Shown piece after piece: positions 1 to 10,518 of a stretch of 17,517 nucleotides of DNA. Below the pieces are notes generated by a model, which worked only from the letters and a program-made list of their open reading frames with translations, did not search any database and had not been told where the DNA came from. A program made the position numbers and the translations under genes. How positions within the stretch are numbered: position 1 is the first letter of the stretch; each line of letters opens with the position of its first letter. The stretch comes from Spirogloea muscicola. Lineage: Eukaryota; Streptophyta; Zygnematophyceae; Spirogloeales; Spirogloeaceae. The stretch lies in the NCBI GenBank assembly GCA_009602725.1, contig WELB01000025.1:311447-328963 (forward strand), given 5' to 3'.

Positions 1-180
1 GCCGTGGGGCCGCCGCCATGGCCACCGGAGCTCGGCTCGCGCGCCGCCGCGGGTCTGGCGGAGCGGCTGGCCGGACCCGGCGCGCTTGCCCCGGGCCGGC
101 ACGTTCGAGGGGCTACCTGCCTCCCCCGGGCCTGTCTGCCTGCCTGCCTACGAGCTGACTCGTGGTTACTGAGCGGGCCC
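1..180. other. GC-rich edge segment, possible gene end or start
   Basis: Very GC-rich sequence of the kind seen in the 5' exons of this window's genes. On the - strand an ATG at 19-17 in a strong context (GGCCATGGCGG) opens MAAAPR and runs off the left edge. On the + strand an ATG at 18 opens a 46-codon frame. Neither peptide is recognisable, so I only flag a possible gene boundary. Confidence 0.2.
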
Positions 181-241
181 ACCCAGCTGCAGCCGCGACA
201 AGATCAGCCGCCTTGGGGAGAAGAAGCAGCTCTTCCAGAAA

Positions 242-300
242 GGGGCGAGGGCTGTGAAAAGCCAGCCCGAAGAGGACTTCGTCCGAAGGGGGCCCGAAAG
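242..300 (-). repeat. Dispersed GGGCTG/CAGCCC repeat, reverse orientation
   Basis: The core GGGCTGTGAAAAGCCAGCCC (249-268) is the reverse complement of the motif seen at 916, 1349 and 2398. It is followed by GAAGGGGGCCCGAAAGCGCTAA, which matches the flank of the copies near 2345 and 2540 in part. Confidence 0.65.
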
Positions 301-812
301 CGCTAACACGTAATTAAGCAAGGAGCATGTCGGATGATTCCTTGGGTGGCAGTGATTGTCTGCATAATCTTGGCCGTCTTTGCTGAGCTGTAATGAGAGC
401 TAGAGCTTCGTAACCCATTGCCGGACAAGTGGTGTGAAAATCAGGTACTACACTGCACATGCCGTATACCTGAACTCCCTTGTTTTAGGGGCTGGCTTTT
501 TCCAGCCCCTATCCTCAATGGGCGAGCCCTTCTCTCTTATTTTACCTGTTGATTTGGGAGTTGTCATGTGGGCATGCCTCGTCCTCCTCATTTCGGATGC
601 TGCAGTATCTCGTCAGCTCAGCAGCAGGTTAACGATGTACATCTGCCGATGTGCTTGCCTTCGTACTTGGGCGGGTCCTCCACGAATTACTCCCTCGCGG
701 AAGGCGCCGGCCGCGCCGGTGGCACTTGGCGCGTAGTCCGTCAATGCGCTGCCGCCCGGCAGGCCGCCGTGGCGTGTGCACGCGGCGCAGGCTAAGCTCA
801 CCTCGCTGGTGG
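301..812. other. Intergenic, no gene recognised
   Basis: Apart from the stem-loop at 488-509, I see only short open frames of about 60-100 codons with no recognisable protein motif. Confidence 0.5.
488..509 (+). repeat. Dispersed repeat core as a perfect stem-loop
   Basis: GGGGCTGG (488-495) and CCAGCCCC (502-509) form an 8-bp perfect stem with a 6-base loop. It is the same core as the other copies of this repeat, here symmetrical. Confidence 0.6.
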
Positions 813-953
813 CTTCTCATACGCTGAAAGTCTCGTGCACAGCGGTGTAAAGTTGGCCTCGAAGTCGCTGCTTAGCTCGTAGTTTGGCCCCTTCGAACCT
901 TGTCAAGTCCTTTCGGGCTGGCTTCTCACAGCCCTTGCCCCCATTGGGAGAGC
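813..953 (+). repeat. Dispersed repeat copy, long form
   Basis: CGCTGAAAGTCTCGTGCACAGC leads into TTTGGCCCCTTCGAACCTTG, then CGGGCTGGCTTCTCACAGCC and CTTGCCCCCATTGGGAG. The order of blocks is the same as at 1159-1310 and 15184-15330, with substitutions. Confidence 0.65.
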
Positions 954-1158
954 CACTTCTTCCAGCAAGGGGAGCTGCCCGGCTTCAACGCTGCGGGGTC
1001 GCTTGTCCAGGTGTTCCGCATGCGGCTATCTGTCTCCTCCCAACGCAGCCCTTGAGCCCTTTGAGAGCCACTTTCATCCAAGGCTTTATTGCTCACGCAG
1101 TGCACTTCAGGGCATGCGCTATGCTGCTGCTTCTGACTCTCGTCGGGGTGCCTCTTTT

Positions 1159-1310
1159 CCAGCTGCAAATCACTCCGACTTGCTGCTGCTAACTCGGGAT
1201 TACTAAGCTCCCATCCGCTGAAGTCTCTTGCATAGCTGTGTGTTTTGGCGCCTTTCGGCCCTGTGGACCTTGTCCATTCTTTCTGGGCTGGCTATCTTAC
1301 AGCCCCTGCC
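1159..1310 (+). repeat. Dispersed repeat copy, long form (partner of 15184)
   Basis: The stretch from AGCTGCAAATCACTCCGACTT to GGACCTTGTCCATTCTTT aligns along about 125 bases with 15184-15310 in the same orientation, roughly 85% identical by eye. It shares CTCCCATCCGCTG and GCATAGCTGTGTG. The GGGCTGGC...ACAGCCCC core follows. Confidence 0.75.
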
Positions 1311-1330
1311 ATCTACTGAAAAATCTGTTG

Positions 1331-1460
1331 TTTGGGACCTTATTCATTCGGGCTGGCTTTTCACAGCCCTCGCCCCCTTTTGAAGGAACAGCGAGCTCAC
1401 GTCCTATCTTGTTCATTCTTTTACTGGGCTGGCCGCTCACAGCCATCGCCCTCTACTGGA
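1331..1460 (+). repeat. Two short tandem copies of the dispersed repeat
   Basis: GACCTTATTCATTCGGGCTG (from 1337) and CTTGTTCATTCTTTTACTGG (from 1406) each run into GGCTGGC...TCACAGCC and then CGCCC. Together with 1238-1310 they make three copies spaced about 70 bases apart. Confidence 0.65.
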
Positions 1461-2146
1461 AGCGTCTATCTTCTCAATCTACGACCTGTACGTGCGAAAG
1501 AAGCAACTTATACTTGACGTCTCGAATGTTTTGTAGGTAGTTCTTCATTTGATGAATCATGCTTTTCTCTTACGGCTTCATTATTCCTAAGCGCTGGTTC
1601 ATTTGTTCACGCTATGTCAGATGAACAGGATAAATTGGGCCGAGGTGAGGTGAGGCCGGCCGCGCTTCGTGTCCGAGACAATTCGGGCACGAGTGCGGAG
1701 GGAAGGCGCGCGGTGCGCATGAAATTGAAAGGGAGGCCATTTCTAGCCTTACAAAAGTCCTGTTAACTGGGCAATGAGCTGGCTAAGGGGGACACTAATA
1801 ATGAGGAGAAACAGCTGTTCCAATTTAGGAGGGCACGTGGAGCTACGTACCGGGGGCCGCCCTCCTCGGCGAGGCTTGCCTGGTAGCGCCGCGGGGCCCA
1901 ACTCAGCGGGGCCCGCACCAGGGGGCCCTCGTGGCTCCTAGGCCCGAGGCTCCCGCCCGGTACACGGCGGCGCTCGTGGGCCCGGGGCCCACGAGCTCTA
2001 CTTACATTCATCTACACATACTGACGAAGAAATTATTGAACGCGCCCTTCCACTTTCAAGGGTCATAGAGAACGCTATGTTATTTGACTCCCGGCCTGCT
2101 AGACATTGTAACAGTTTCTTCTGTACTTTTTTTTGTGGAAGAGCCA
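1461..2146. other. Intergenic with GC-rich islands, no gene recognised
   Basis: Two GC-rich islands (about 1640-1720 and 1840-1990) sit in AT-richer DNA. An 82-codon - strand frame crosses the second island, but its composition just follows the GC repeat and no domain is visible. Confidence 0.45.
1972..1996. repeat. Perfect 12-bp inverted repeat with one-base centre
   Basis: GCTCGTGGGCCC (1972-1983), G, then GGGCCCACGAGC (1985-1996). It lies at the end of a GC-rich island (about 1840-1990) that contains several GGGGCCC words. Confidence 0.9.
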
Positions 2147-2786
2147 TTCTTTTTGGGCTAGCCTCTCACACTCATCTCCCTTCAGCGGTCCATGGCCCAC
2201 GCCTTGCACCTGCGTGCTGGCCGTGCTCTCGCTGCAGCCTCTGGCTTTTCGCCTGGGGGATTGTTTTCCAGCAGCTAGTCTGTCGGTTGTGAGGCTCCTC
2301 ACTCGTCGTTCTTGAGTGGTTCATCCTACCCCAGTTCCAAGAGCGCGCTTATGTCCCCTTCGTAATTTGGCCCCTTCGAACCTTGCCAGTTCTTTCCGGG
2401 CTGGCTTCTCACAGCCCTTGCCCCCATTAGGAAACGAAGTGGCACTCCCAATGGGGGCAAGGGCTGTGAAACGCCAGCCCGAAAAACATTGACAAAGCTT
2501 CGACGGGGCCAAATGATGGAGGGGCCAAACCTAAAAAGCGCTAAGCAGCTACGAAGGGGCCTGAAAATGCTATGTCAGACCGGGGGGGGATGGACCACTC
2601 AGTAGTTACGAGTGAGGAGCCTCAAATCCGGCACTAGCTGCCGGAAAAACTATCCCCCTGACGAAAGCCGGAGGCAGCAGCGAGAGCACGGCCAGCACGC
2701 AGGTGCAAGGCGCGGGCCATGGACCGCTGAAGGGAGAAAGCAAGCGCGGCCAGATTAATTGGTGGCTGGGAGAGGCCAGCCCAAAA
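2147..2786. repeat. Nested inverted-repeat (foldback) structure
   Basis: Outer arms of about 180-195 bases are at 2147-2326 and 2590-2786. The reverse complement of the right arm shares long runs with the left, for example CCCTTCAGCGGTCCATGGCC and CTTGCACCTGCGTGCTGGCC. The left arm lacks about 20 bases after CCTCTCACA. Inner arms of about 70 bases (2362-2433 and 2446-2520) are reverse complements of each other around a short spacer. The inner arms are two opposed copies of the dispersed GGGCTG...CAGCCC repeat. No transposase was seen; a non-autonomous foldback element is possible. Confidence 0.8.
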
Positions 2787-3500
2787 GCATGGACAAGGTC
2801 TGAAGGAGTTGGAGTGCTAAAGGGAGACGGACAATCGCATACGATGTACCTGAGCCCACGAGCGGCGTTGAAGTCAGCCGGCTCACCGCGCCTGCGGGAC
2901 ACAGCGCGCCGCGCAAGCCTGGCCAGCAGGTCGAGCCACTGTGACCCGAGAGCCCCGTGCACGTCCACGGCCAATTAGGAGAGCCACTTCATTTCTCACA
3001 CGGCCGCGCACGGCGCTGAGCCCAAGCGCTTGTCTACTGCGACGTGGCTTGCCGCGTGAAATTAGGTGAAATCTGCCGCCCTGCCGAGTGGTGCCTCAGG
3101 CAGGCGGCACTGTGCACAGGACACCCCCTGCAATAAGGCCATCTTGGCGGGGCAGGCGTGTCCTCCAATGCGCGGTGGGCGCCTCTCGCCTAGGACGTGC
3201 CCCGTGCGGTCAGCCGCCCGTATCGTGGCCCCACAAAACAGCGGAGGCGGACCTGGAAGATTGAAGCTGAGCTGGGACACTTGGTCGTCTATACGTGGTT
3301 TGGCTTCTCTGTAAAATTCACGGATAAGGTTTCCTGGCGGGCATTGTTAAGGAATTAGGGATTAGGTTTCCTGGCGGGCATTGTTCGAACGTTGCAGGCA
3401 GCGCCAAGAAGGCACGACGTGGGCGCTAGACAGAGCCTTACCCCGACAATATGTCGTCGACCAATACGTATACTGGAGCATTTGCTAGGCAAGCTCGCAC
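2787..3500. other. Intergenic, no gene recognised
   Basis: GC-rich to about 3300. A - strand frame beginning MAVDVHGALGSQWLDLLARL at 2974 has protein-like composition for about 45 codons, then enters the foldback repeat. It may be a decayed coding or transposon fragment, but I cannot assign it. Confidence 0.35.
3327..3385 (+). repeat. Short direct repeat, two copies
   Basis: The 22-base word AGGTTTCCTGGCGGGCATTG(TT) occurs at 3327-3348 and again, exactly, at 3364-3385, a period of 37 bases. Confidence 0.85.
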
Positions 3501-5290
3501 TTGCTTTGACTACTATCTTCTCAAATCAGTCATGAAGCTGGTGGACTCATGAAGCTTGACCCAGTGCCACTCGAGCAACTATGAAAGTGCCTTTGGCATC
3601 GGTTGGCTGCATCTCGTGAGATTTTGCGGTCCTTCTTGAAAGAAAAAGATTTGTCCTTCTGTATCGACTTGTCGTGTCCTCTGGCTCTGGCCGAATCAAA
3701 AAGTCGACTTTTCTGGCTCTTCAATGGACCCGCTTCAACTTTTCGGATCAAATAACTGCTCTAATGCGATCCGAGCGACTTGCTTCAATGGACTGTGTAG
3801 TCTCGCATCTGAATAAACCACATTGAATGTGGACAGGACTTCGTTAGAGCTTTATACTGACTTTGCCTTGCTCCGATCTGAGACTGCTCTTGCGAAATCT
3901 GGATGCCGTCTACTAGATCTGGACAAGCATTACTAGGTCAGGAGAGGACACTAACTCATCGTGGAGGACACCTTGACGCAGTGCTTCTTGCGCATATGTC
4001 TGAGGGCCACCTTAATCTACATGCAAATTCTTGTGGTGGCCCGACTTTCTTGTTCAAGAGTGGGATACTCAGGATTGCAATGCTTGTAGGTGCATCTCGA
4101 TGAGTTACAAGTACATTCAGGGAAAGCTTTGCCGCAGGGAAGGCATGAAGATCAGCTCATCAGCCTGCCTACTTGCAAGAGGCCACACGCAGATCACGAA
4201 GTTGTGGCTATTGTCGAAGGGCAGCAGCAAACTCTGAGGATTCAGCTGCATTTGCCCTTTCTAGACGTGCAAGAGGACGCAATTCATACTCCTATAAATA
4301 GAGTCATATGACTCAGGACTTGCATAATGCCAATCGCCTACTTGTGGCTGCGGCTTAACCTGACACCACGGTCATAATCCACTGAAATTAGGGAAGAGCG
4401 ACTCGACACAGAACGCTAGGTCGCACAGCACTTGTTTTGACCAGCTTCAGGTGAAGGAGGTCCACAATGATGTTGTGACTAGGTCATGCAAAAGACTGCC
4501 GCCAGAGTCAATGCCCCCGTCGGAATTTTTCATATCATGCGTTGCGTTGCTTCCTATGATGCACTTTGCACCCCGTTCTCAGCTTCAATAACTTTGGACT
4601 ATCTAGTAGTGAGTGAGATGGTGCTTGTGGTGCTGTTAGCCTTGTACACATAACAGACCCCACCAACACATCTGTTGCAAGTCTATTTTAAATGCTTGAG
4701 ACTTCCCGCAGATTTTGAAGCGAGCGAAGCAGGCAGCTATCATCAATTGCCGTGTTTGACAAATGCGAGGGAGTCTTGGAGGTGGCCACTGCCACACATA
4801 TCGTAAAGCCGGAATGTGACCGGATGGACATAGGAGCTCAAGCTGTTGTCATTGGCCGTTGCTTTGCCGTACAAATTGCACATTATTAAGATTGATATGA
4901 TTTGCAACAACGTGCGGATCAAAATGCAACAGGAGGCAGAGACAATTTGGTGTCACAGAAGTATTGTGGGCATCACCTTGTATGCCTGCATTCCATACGC
5001 GGACATTATGCTCAGCTGTGTGCATGATAAGCAAGGCTGACACTTGTTGCTGAGAACTCACTCCTTGGTGCCATTGGGCTCTGGATGTGGTCTAGGTAGG
5101 AAATGAGTGGTACAGGCCTGGCTGGAGACAGTCTGGCACACGAAGGCTGTAATACCTTAGCTGAAAGCATGGAAGAACCTGCCATACCAGCAGATTCCCG
5201 TTGTTTCCGATGCTTCCCCTTCACAAAGCGAATGATGTATGCTGATATAGGCTCTGAATTTGACTCTAAAGAAAGGGTAAGTCAGACGCA
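3501..5290. other. Long AT-richer intergenic stretch, no gene recognised
   Basis: All six frames are broken by stops every 30-70 codons. I found no splice-supported exon with a known motif. The stretch 4030-4311 has overlapping short open frames with protein-like composition, but no family is recognisable. Confidence 0.45.
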
Positions 5291-6181
5291 ATATTGACAC
5301 TCCTATACTGGAGAAGAGAGCTGATGTCTAGCAACTTCCGGCTGCGTCATACTCTGCCACGCAGTTTGGCTCTTTCACCGATGGTCATGAAAGTGCACCA
5401 TGAAACCAATGCGAAACTCAAAGTACAAACTCTCAGCACATCAAAGCTAAGTCAGAATAGGCAAGGCACTCAATTGGGAGGGCTGTTATGCCCGAACAAG
5501 CTTGTTGCAATTGTCATAGTTATCCCCCTTAGTACCAGACATTTCACAACTATCCTGTCCTTGAGAGATGGTCATCTTGCTAAGTCGCCTCCTGTGTCAG
5601 CCGTCGTGTGCTGTTGTCAACCTGCTGCTAAGTCGCCGTACTTGGCGATGCCAGTCGCACACCAATTTGCCAAGACTCAAGGGAGCCCACGGACCGTTGG
5701 CAATACCAAGACGACTTCTACGCAGAGGCAGCAGCCCGCAGAAGGGCCGCCGGGTGGTTCGTCTCAGACATCAACGATTAAGCCTGCCGAGCCCTGGAGC
5801 TCAGGAGCCGCCACGTGGCCCCGTGGCACTTGGCGTCGGCCGGCCGACCGCCGCTGGCTTGCCTGGAGGCACTCGCCACCTGGGGCAGCGCACCGCCAGA
5901 TTCAGAGGAGCCTCGCCACGTTGGCGGCACCGTCGCGCGCCAAGGGAGGCGCGCCTCGCGCCCGGGCCGCCGTGAATCTGGCGGCGAACTTGGGGCGAGC
6001 TTCCCAAATTGCCCCCCCCCCCCAAACAGAGGGCCTGGCCCAGCAGCAGCCCCCCCAATTTGGCAGAGGCCGACAAGCCCGCCGCATTCTGCGCCGTCTC
6101 CGCCGCCGCCGCCGCTGCCGCCGCGGCAGCGCCGCGATCGGCCGACGGCGCGGGCATCCACCGCCGCCGCCTTGCGGCAGC

Positions 6182-6184
<3 letters not shown>
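5291..6184 (+). other. Upstream region of the phospholipase D gene
   Basis: A 296-codon + strand frame (5294-6184) is open across this region, but it has no domain, mixes AT-rich and GC-rich composition, and ends in Arg/Pro runs from triplet repeats. None of the three + frames contains the family's N-terminal C2 start. The GC-rich part from about 5700 probably holds the promoter or 5'UTR of the downstream gene (inference). Confidence 0.4.
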
Positions 6185-6261
<77 letters not shown>

Positions 6262-6262
6262 N
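6185..6262. other. Poly-T tract ending in N: apparent assembly-gap artefact
   Basis: There are 77 consecutive T followed by a single N. Immediately downstream, the phospholipase D frame starts inside its C2 domain as a run of glycine codons. The missing start codon and first C2 strand should lie here or in sequence collapsed here. A homopolymer this long touching an N and interrupting a gene is more likely a failed gap closure than real coding DNA. Confidence 0.8.
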
Positions 6263-9200
6263 CGGCGGCGGTGGCGGCGGCGGCGGCGCTGAGGCGGCGG
6301 CGGCGGCGCGCTGGCAGGTGTACGACCGCGTGGAGAACCTGGTGTCGCGAGACCGGGCGTACGCGACGGTGGACGTGGGGCTGGACCGGCCGGGGCGCAC
6401 GCGCATGGTGGACGATCTGCGGGCGCCGGTGTGGGGCGACGCGCTGCGCATCCCCGTAGCGCACGACGCCGCCGCCGTCGTGGTGTCCGTCAAGGAGGGC
6501 AACGCCGTGGGCGCCGAGCTCGTCGGCCGAGCGTCCGTGCCGGCGGCGGCGCTGCTGCCCGGCGACGCGCTCGATGGCTGGTTCGAGCTCGTCAAAGACG
6601 GGCGGAACGCCAACCCCGCCGCCGCCGCCGCCGGCAACGGCGCGAAACTGCGCCTCAGCCTGCGCTTCGTCGCCGCCGACGCCGACCCCGCCTACCGCGG
6701 CGGCGTCCCCGGCGACGGCTCCCGCTTTGCCGGCATCCCCTTCACCTACTTCCCGCTGCGCGCCGGCTGCCGCGTGCGCCTCTTCCAGGACGCCCACGTC
6801 CCCAACGGCCTCCTGCCGCGCGTCTACCTCGCCGGCGACCGCGTGTACGAGCCGGGGCGGTGCTGGGAGGAGACCTTCGCCGCCATCGCCGGCGCGCGGC
6901 ACCTCGTCTACGTCGCCGGCTGGTCCGTCAACACCGAGACCACGCTCGTGCGCGACCTCGAGCGCCCGGTGCCCGGCGCCGTCGGCGTCACGCTCGGCGA
7001 GCTGCTCAAGCGCAAGGCGGACGAGGGCGTCGCCGTGCTCGTGATGCAGTGGGACGACCGCACCTCCTCCCAGCTCCTTCACAATGCCACCGGCATCATG
7101 AACACGCACGATGTAAGAGCCCCTCTTGGCCTTGGTCGCTGTGCCGCAGCGCCAGCTCTTGTTGCCACACGACCACCGCACGTCTGGCAAACCTTTGCAA
7201 CTTCAAGTGAACCACAGTGATCTTCAAGACATGATAATGACTACTAGGCATGCACTTCATGCTCATAGAACAGAGCAACCATGGAGCGAACACCTTCCCG
7301 TCGAGGATCACAGGTGCAAGACTGGTCAGTCGCATCTCATTGGCACATGTGTGCTTCATCTCACAGCAATCTCATCGCCCGTGTCGCCTGACCTGTGTCC
7401 TGGCACAGGAGGAGACGCGCATGTACTTCGCAGGCACCAAGGTGCACTGCTTCTTGTGCCCGCGCAACCCGGCCAAGAACCTCACCGTTTCGCAGGGCGC
7501 GCAGATCGGGAACCTCTTCACGTGAGCACGCCTGCCGCCTGCAGCGCTTCACTTCACCATATGCTCGCGGTTGCCTTGGCGCCACTGACGCCCGTTGCTC
7601 TGCTGCTGCGCACAGCCACCACCAGAAGATGGTGGCCGTGGATGTGCCTGCGGACGCGTCGCGCCCGCTCGATGGCCGCCGGCGGATCGCATCTTTCGTG
7701 GGCGGCATCGACCTCTGCGGCGGTCGCTTCGACACTCAGGCGCACTCGATCTTCGCAACGCTCAGCACGTACCACGCTGCCGACTATCACCAGGCTTGCT
7801 TTGAGACGGCGGCACAGGAGCTCGGCGGGCCCCGTGAGCCATGGCATGACATCCATGCGCGCGTGGAGGGCCCCGCCGCTTGGGACCTGCTCTTTAATTT
7901 TGAGCAACGCTGGCGGAAGCAGGCTGGCACCAAGCTTGAGGCGGAGCTCCTACCCATCGCCCAGGTTGCGGCGCTTGACCCACCAACCGCGGTCATGGAG
8001 GAGGCCGACCCAGACACATGGACCGTCCAGATACTGAGGTCCATCGACAGCGCCTCCGTCGCCGGCTTTCCCGACATGCCGGAAGACATGTCTGCCGCCG
8101 GCCTCGTTAGCTCCAAGAGCGACACTGTCGACCGCAGCATTCAGGTGCCTTGTTGAGCATCTCGGTAGCCCAAGGCTGGCTATCAAGACGCTCCAGAAGC
8201 AGACAATTAAAGCTGCGCTGATTCCATTGATAAATTGTGGACCGTGCATCACATATGTACCTCTGCCCTCCACTCAGACAAGCCTGCAGAATATGGAGGG
8301 TCATGGAGGGTCATGCTTGGGGTATGTGTGAGGGCTGCGCCTGCATTAGAAGCATCCCTGAAGCTGTTGCTGACAGAAAACGGGGTCACCCCACAAACCT
8401 GCAGAACGGGTACATTCACGCCATCCGGCGGGCGCAGCACTTCATCTACATCGAGAACCAGTACTTCCTGGGGTCAAGCTTCGCATGGGAGGCCGACCAG
8501 GCGTGCGGTGCATTCAACATGATACCCATTGAGATTGCGCTCAAGATCGTGCAGAAGATCAAGGCGGGTCAGCGCTTCGCTGCGTACATTGTCGTGCCCA
8601 TGTACCCCGATGGCGTGCCGTCTGGCGGGGCCTGCCAGGCCATCCTCCACTGGCAGGCAAAGACCATGTCGATGATGTACAGGCTCATCGCTGCGGCTTT
8701 GCGCGGCGCGGGCCGCATGAACGAGCACCCACGCGACTACCTGGCCTTCTTCTGCCTGGGCAACCGGGAGCTGCCGGTTCCCAACGAGTATGTGGCACCC
8801 AAGACACCGACAGAGAAGTACTACCGGCGTGCGCAGGAGCACCGCCGCTTCATGGTCTACGTACACGCCAAGATGATGATAGGTCAGCTGTCCACCCCGT
8901 CACAACTTCCTCATCCATTTGCAGCTCCCAATCAAGGCAGTGATATGTGTATTGTTCACCTGTGTTGGTCTACCGTGCAAAGCACTATGAGCCCAGAGGT
9001 TTGCAGAGCCAAAGCACTCAAGACTCCAACTTAGAAGGTAATTGTGGACCTCTCAGAGACACAACACATGACTGCTTGTCCTTTTCTCCAGTGGATGATG
9101 AATTCATCATTGTTGGCTCTGCCAATATCAACGAGCGGTCACAAAGCGGGACGAGGGACACCGAGCTGGCCATGGCGGCCTTCCAGCCGCATCACACCTG

Positions 9201-9684
9201 GGCAAGAGGGGCGCTTAGCGCCCCTCCCCCGAGAGGTGGCCCACCAGGACCCCGCGGCGAGATACATGGCTTCCGCATGTCGCTTTGGGCGGAGCACGCA
9301 GGCTCATTGGACAACGTTTTCCTAGATCCGAAGAGGTGCGTGTGCCTCAAATAATGAGTATCCTTGTCGCACAATTAGGACTGTGAGATTGTCAATTGCC
9401 ACACTGTGATTTGTGAAACGGGCCTGTTTTGCCCATGCTGACATGTGAGTGTGTACTGCAGCCTGGAGTGCATGCGGAAGCTGCAGGTGGTGGGAGCACA
9501 AAATTGGGCTGACTTTGCCGGCGAGCAGCTTGTGGCACTCAAAAGCCACTTGATGAGCTACCCGGTGGTCATTGACCAGTTTGGCGGCGTGGGGCCGCTA
9601 GCTGGCCAGCACTGCTTTCCCGACAGCCTCGCACCCATCCTGGGGACTAAATCTGGCGTGCTTCCAGAGATCCTTACCACATAA
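6263..9684 (+). CDS. C2-type phospholipase D, plant PLD-alpha-like, 5' truncated by an assembly gap
   Basis: Six exons: 6263-7112, 7409-7521, 7616-8144, 8405-8882, 9092-9335, 9462-9684. All five introns are GT-AG and phases agree, giving about 811 visible residues before TAA. Plant PLDs hydrolyse phospholipids such as phosphatidylcholine to phosphatidic acid and the head group, usually at membranes under Ca2+ control. Seen in order from codon 6264: most of a C2 domain (to about residue 140), the segment PFTYFPLR to [37 protein letters not shown], then HKD motif 1 (H323, K325, D330, within [11 protein letters not shown]), [46 protein letters not shown] motif 2 (H651, K653, D658, within HAKMMIVDDEF), [22 protein letters not shown], and the family-typical C-terminal ILTT. 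Both catalytic motifs are intact, so the enzyme should be active. The first C2 strand and start codon are missing at the poly-T/N gap. Exon 1 is extremely GC-rich. The subfamily (alpha) is inferred from the tail and from poorly acidic C2 loops. Confidence 0.96.
9205..9236 (+). repeat. 27-base hairpin-bearing in-frame insertion in phospholipase D exon 5
   Basis: AGAGG at 9205-9209 is repeated at 9232-9236. Between them is a perfect 9-bp stem GAGGGGCGC (9206-9214) / GCGCCCCTC (9218-9226) with loop TTA. The unit is 27 bases, so it adds nine codons without shifting frame. It sits between QPHH and IHGFRMSLW, where plant PLDs have a shorter linker. The direct repeats resemble a 5-bp target-site duplication. 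Confidence 0.6.
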
Positions 9685-9700
9685 GCCTAATTTATGCTTG

Positions 9701-9705
9701 TGTAA
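9701..9705 (+). terminator. TGTAA, possible polyadenylation signal for the phospholipase D gene
   Basis: TGTAA occurs 17 bases after the TAA stop. This pentamer is the usual poly(A) signal in green algae but is less typical of land plants, and no AATAAA is seen nearby. A 5-base motif has little weight by itself. Confidence 0.25.
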
Positions 9706-10078
9706 TGATGTGTACCAGACCTGGACCCATGTTTTATCAGAGCTTCTTAAAGCTCATCACGCAATCTACCAATTTGGTTAGTCGCGGTTATCACAAAGCA
9801 GGAAAATAGGTTGTGATATCTAACAATACTATGCAAGCTATACTATGTCTGCTTGTCTTTTGCTGTTGACTCTACTTCCTCCTTTAATGCTATCTGCAAA
9901 GAGCACGAACAATCTGATAAGGATATTAGATCGCCCAATTGTTATAGCAGCTACCTCTCATCTGCCTGCTACTAAGTGGTACTCTGTATGCTGTGGTATA
10001 CAAGATGAAATTGCATGATAAAAATGTCAACACTAACCAACTCGTCGCTGACAAAGGCAAACAACAACAGCGCGTTCA

Positions 10079-10135
10079 AATTGACTGGTGGCTGTAAGAG
10101 GCCAGCCCAAAGGAGTGGACAAGGTCTGAAGAAGC
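10079..10135 (-). repeat. Dispersed repeat copy between the two convergent genes
   Basis: The reverse strand reads CAGACCTTGTCCACTCCTTT then GGGCTGGCCTCTTACAGCC, nearly the same as the copy at 2757-2815. It lies in the 3' intergenic DNA between the phospholipase D and RNA-binding genes. Confidence 0.7.
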
Positions 10136-10518
10136 CGGAGGCAAAGCTTTCAAGTCAACTGAATTGCCTGTATCAGGGCGCAAGCTAATGCAAAGGATGA
10201 GATCACAGTATAGCTCATAAGCTTCGGATGTCTCATGAATGACGAGGTTTTTATGGCTGGCTGTCAGCAGCCAAGTACTAGGACCTTCAAGAACTGCTAC
10301 GTCACCACGCTGCAATTTACCGATCATGCACGAGTCGGCTGCAAATGAAAGTGACTATTTAGAGAGTAGTCACACAAACTCACACCTGTGGACAATCACC
10401 ACAGATGCAAATGGGTAAAATCGTAGCCAACGTTTTGCTGCTCGTATAGACCTCACCAGCATCACAGACATTGTTGCTGGAGTCACGCCTTAATTATCGC
10501 AATTACCAATCAGCCCGG

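Larger units (their letters stand above)
9685..10518. other. Convergent 3' intergenic region
   Basis: It separates the + strand phospholipase D stop and the - strand RNA-binding gene stop (834 bases). It is AT-rich, holds both 3'UTRs, and contains one repeat copy (10079-10135). No further gene was seen. Confidence 0.6.

Noticed and set aside
889-900. GGTTCGAAGG (reverse strand) as a Pol III B box in the dispersed repeat
   Set aside because: The word is absent from several other copies, and I saw no matching A box at the right distance, so a tRNA-derived SINE is not supported.
5294-6184. 296-codon open frame on the + strand
   Set aside because: No recognisable domain; the second half is Arg/Pro-rich from triplet repeats, and it ends exactly where the poly-T block begins.
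5778-7190. 470-codon open frame on the - strand
   Set aside because: It is antisense to the GC-rich phospholipase D exon 1 and is read through the poly-T/N artefact as a lysine run. No domain is present.
7126-8037. 303-codon open frame on the + strand
   Set aside because: It reads through introns 1 and 2 and, in the wrong frame, through exons 2 and 3 of the phospholipase D gene.
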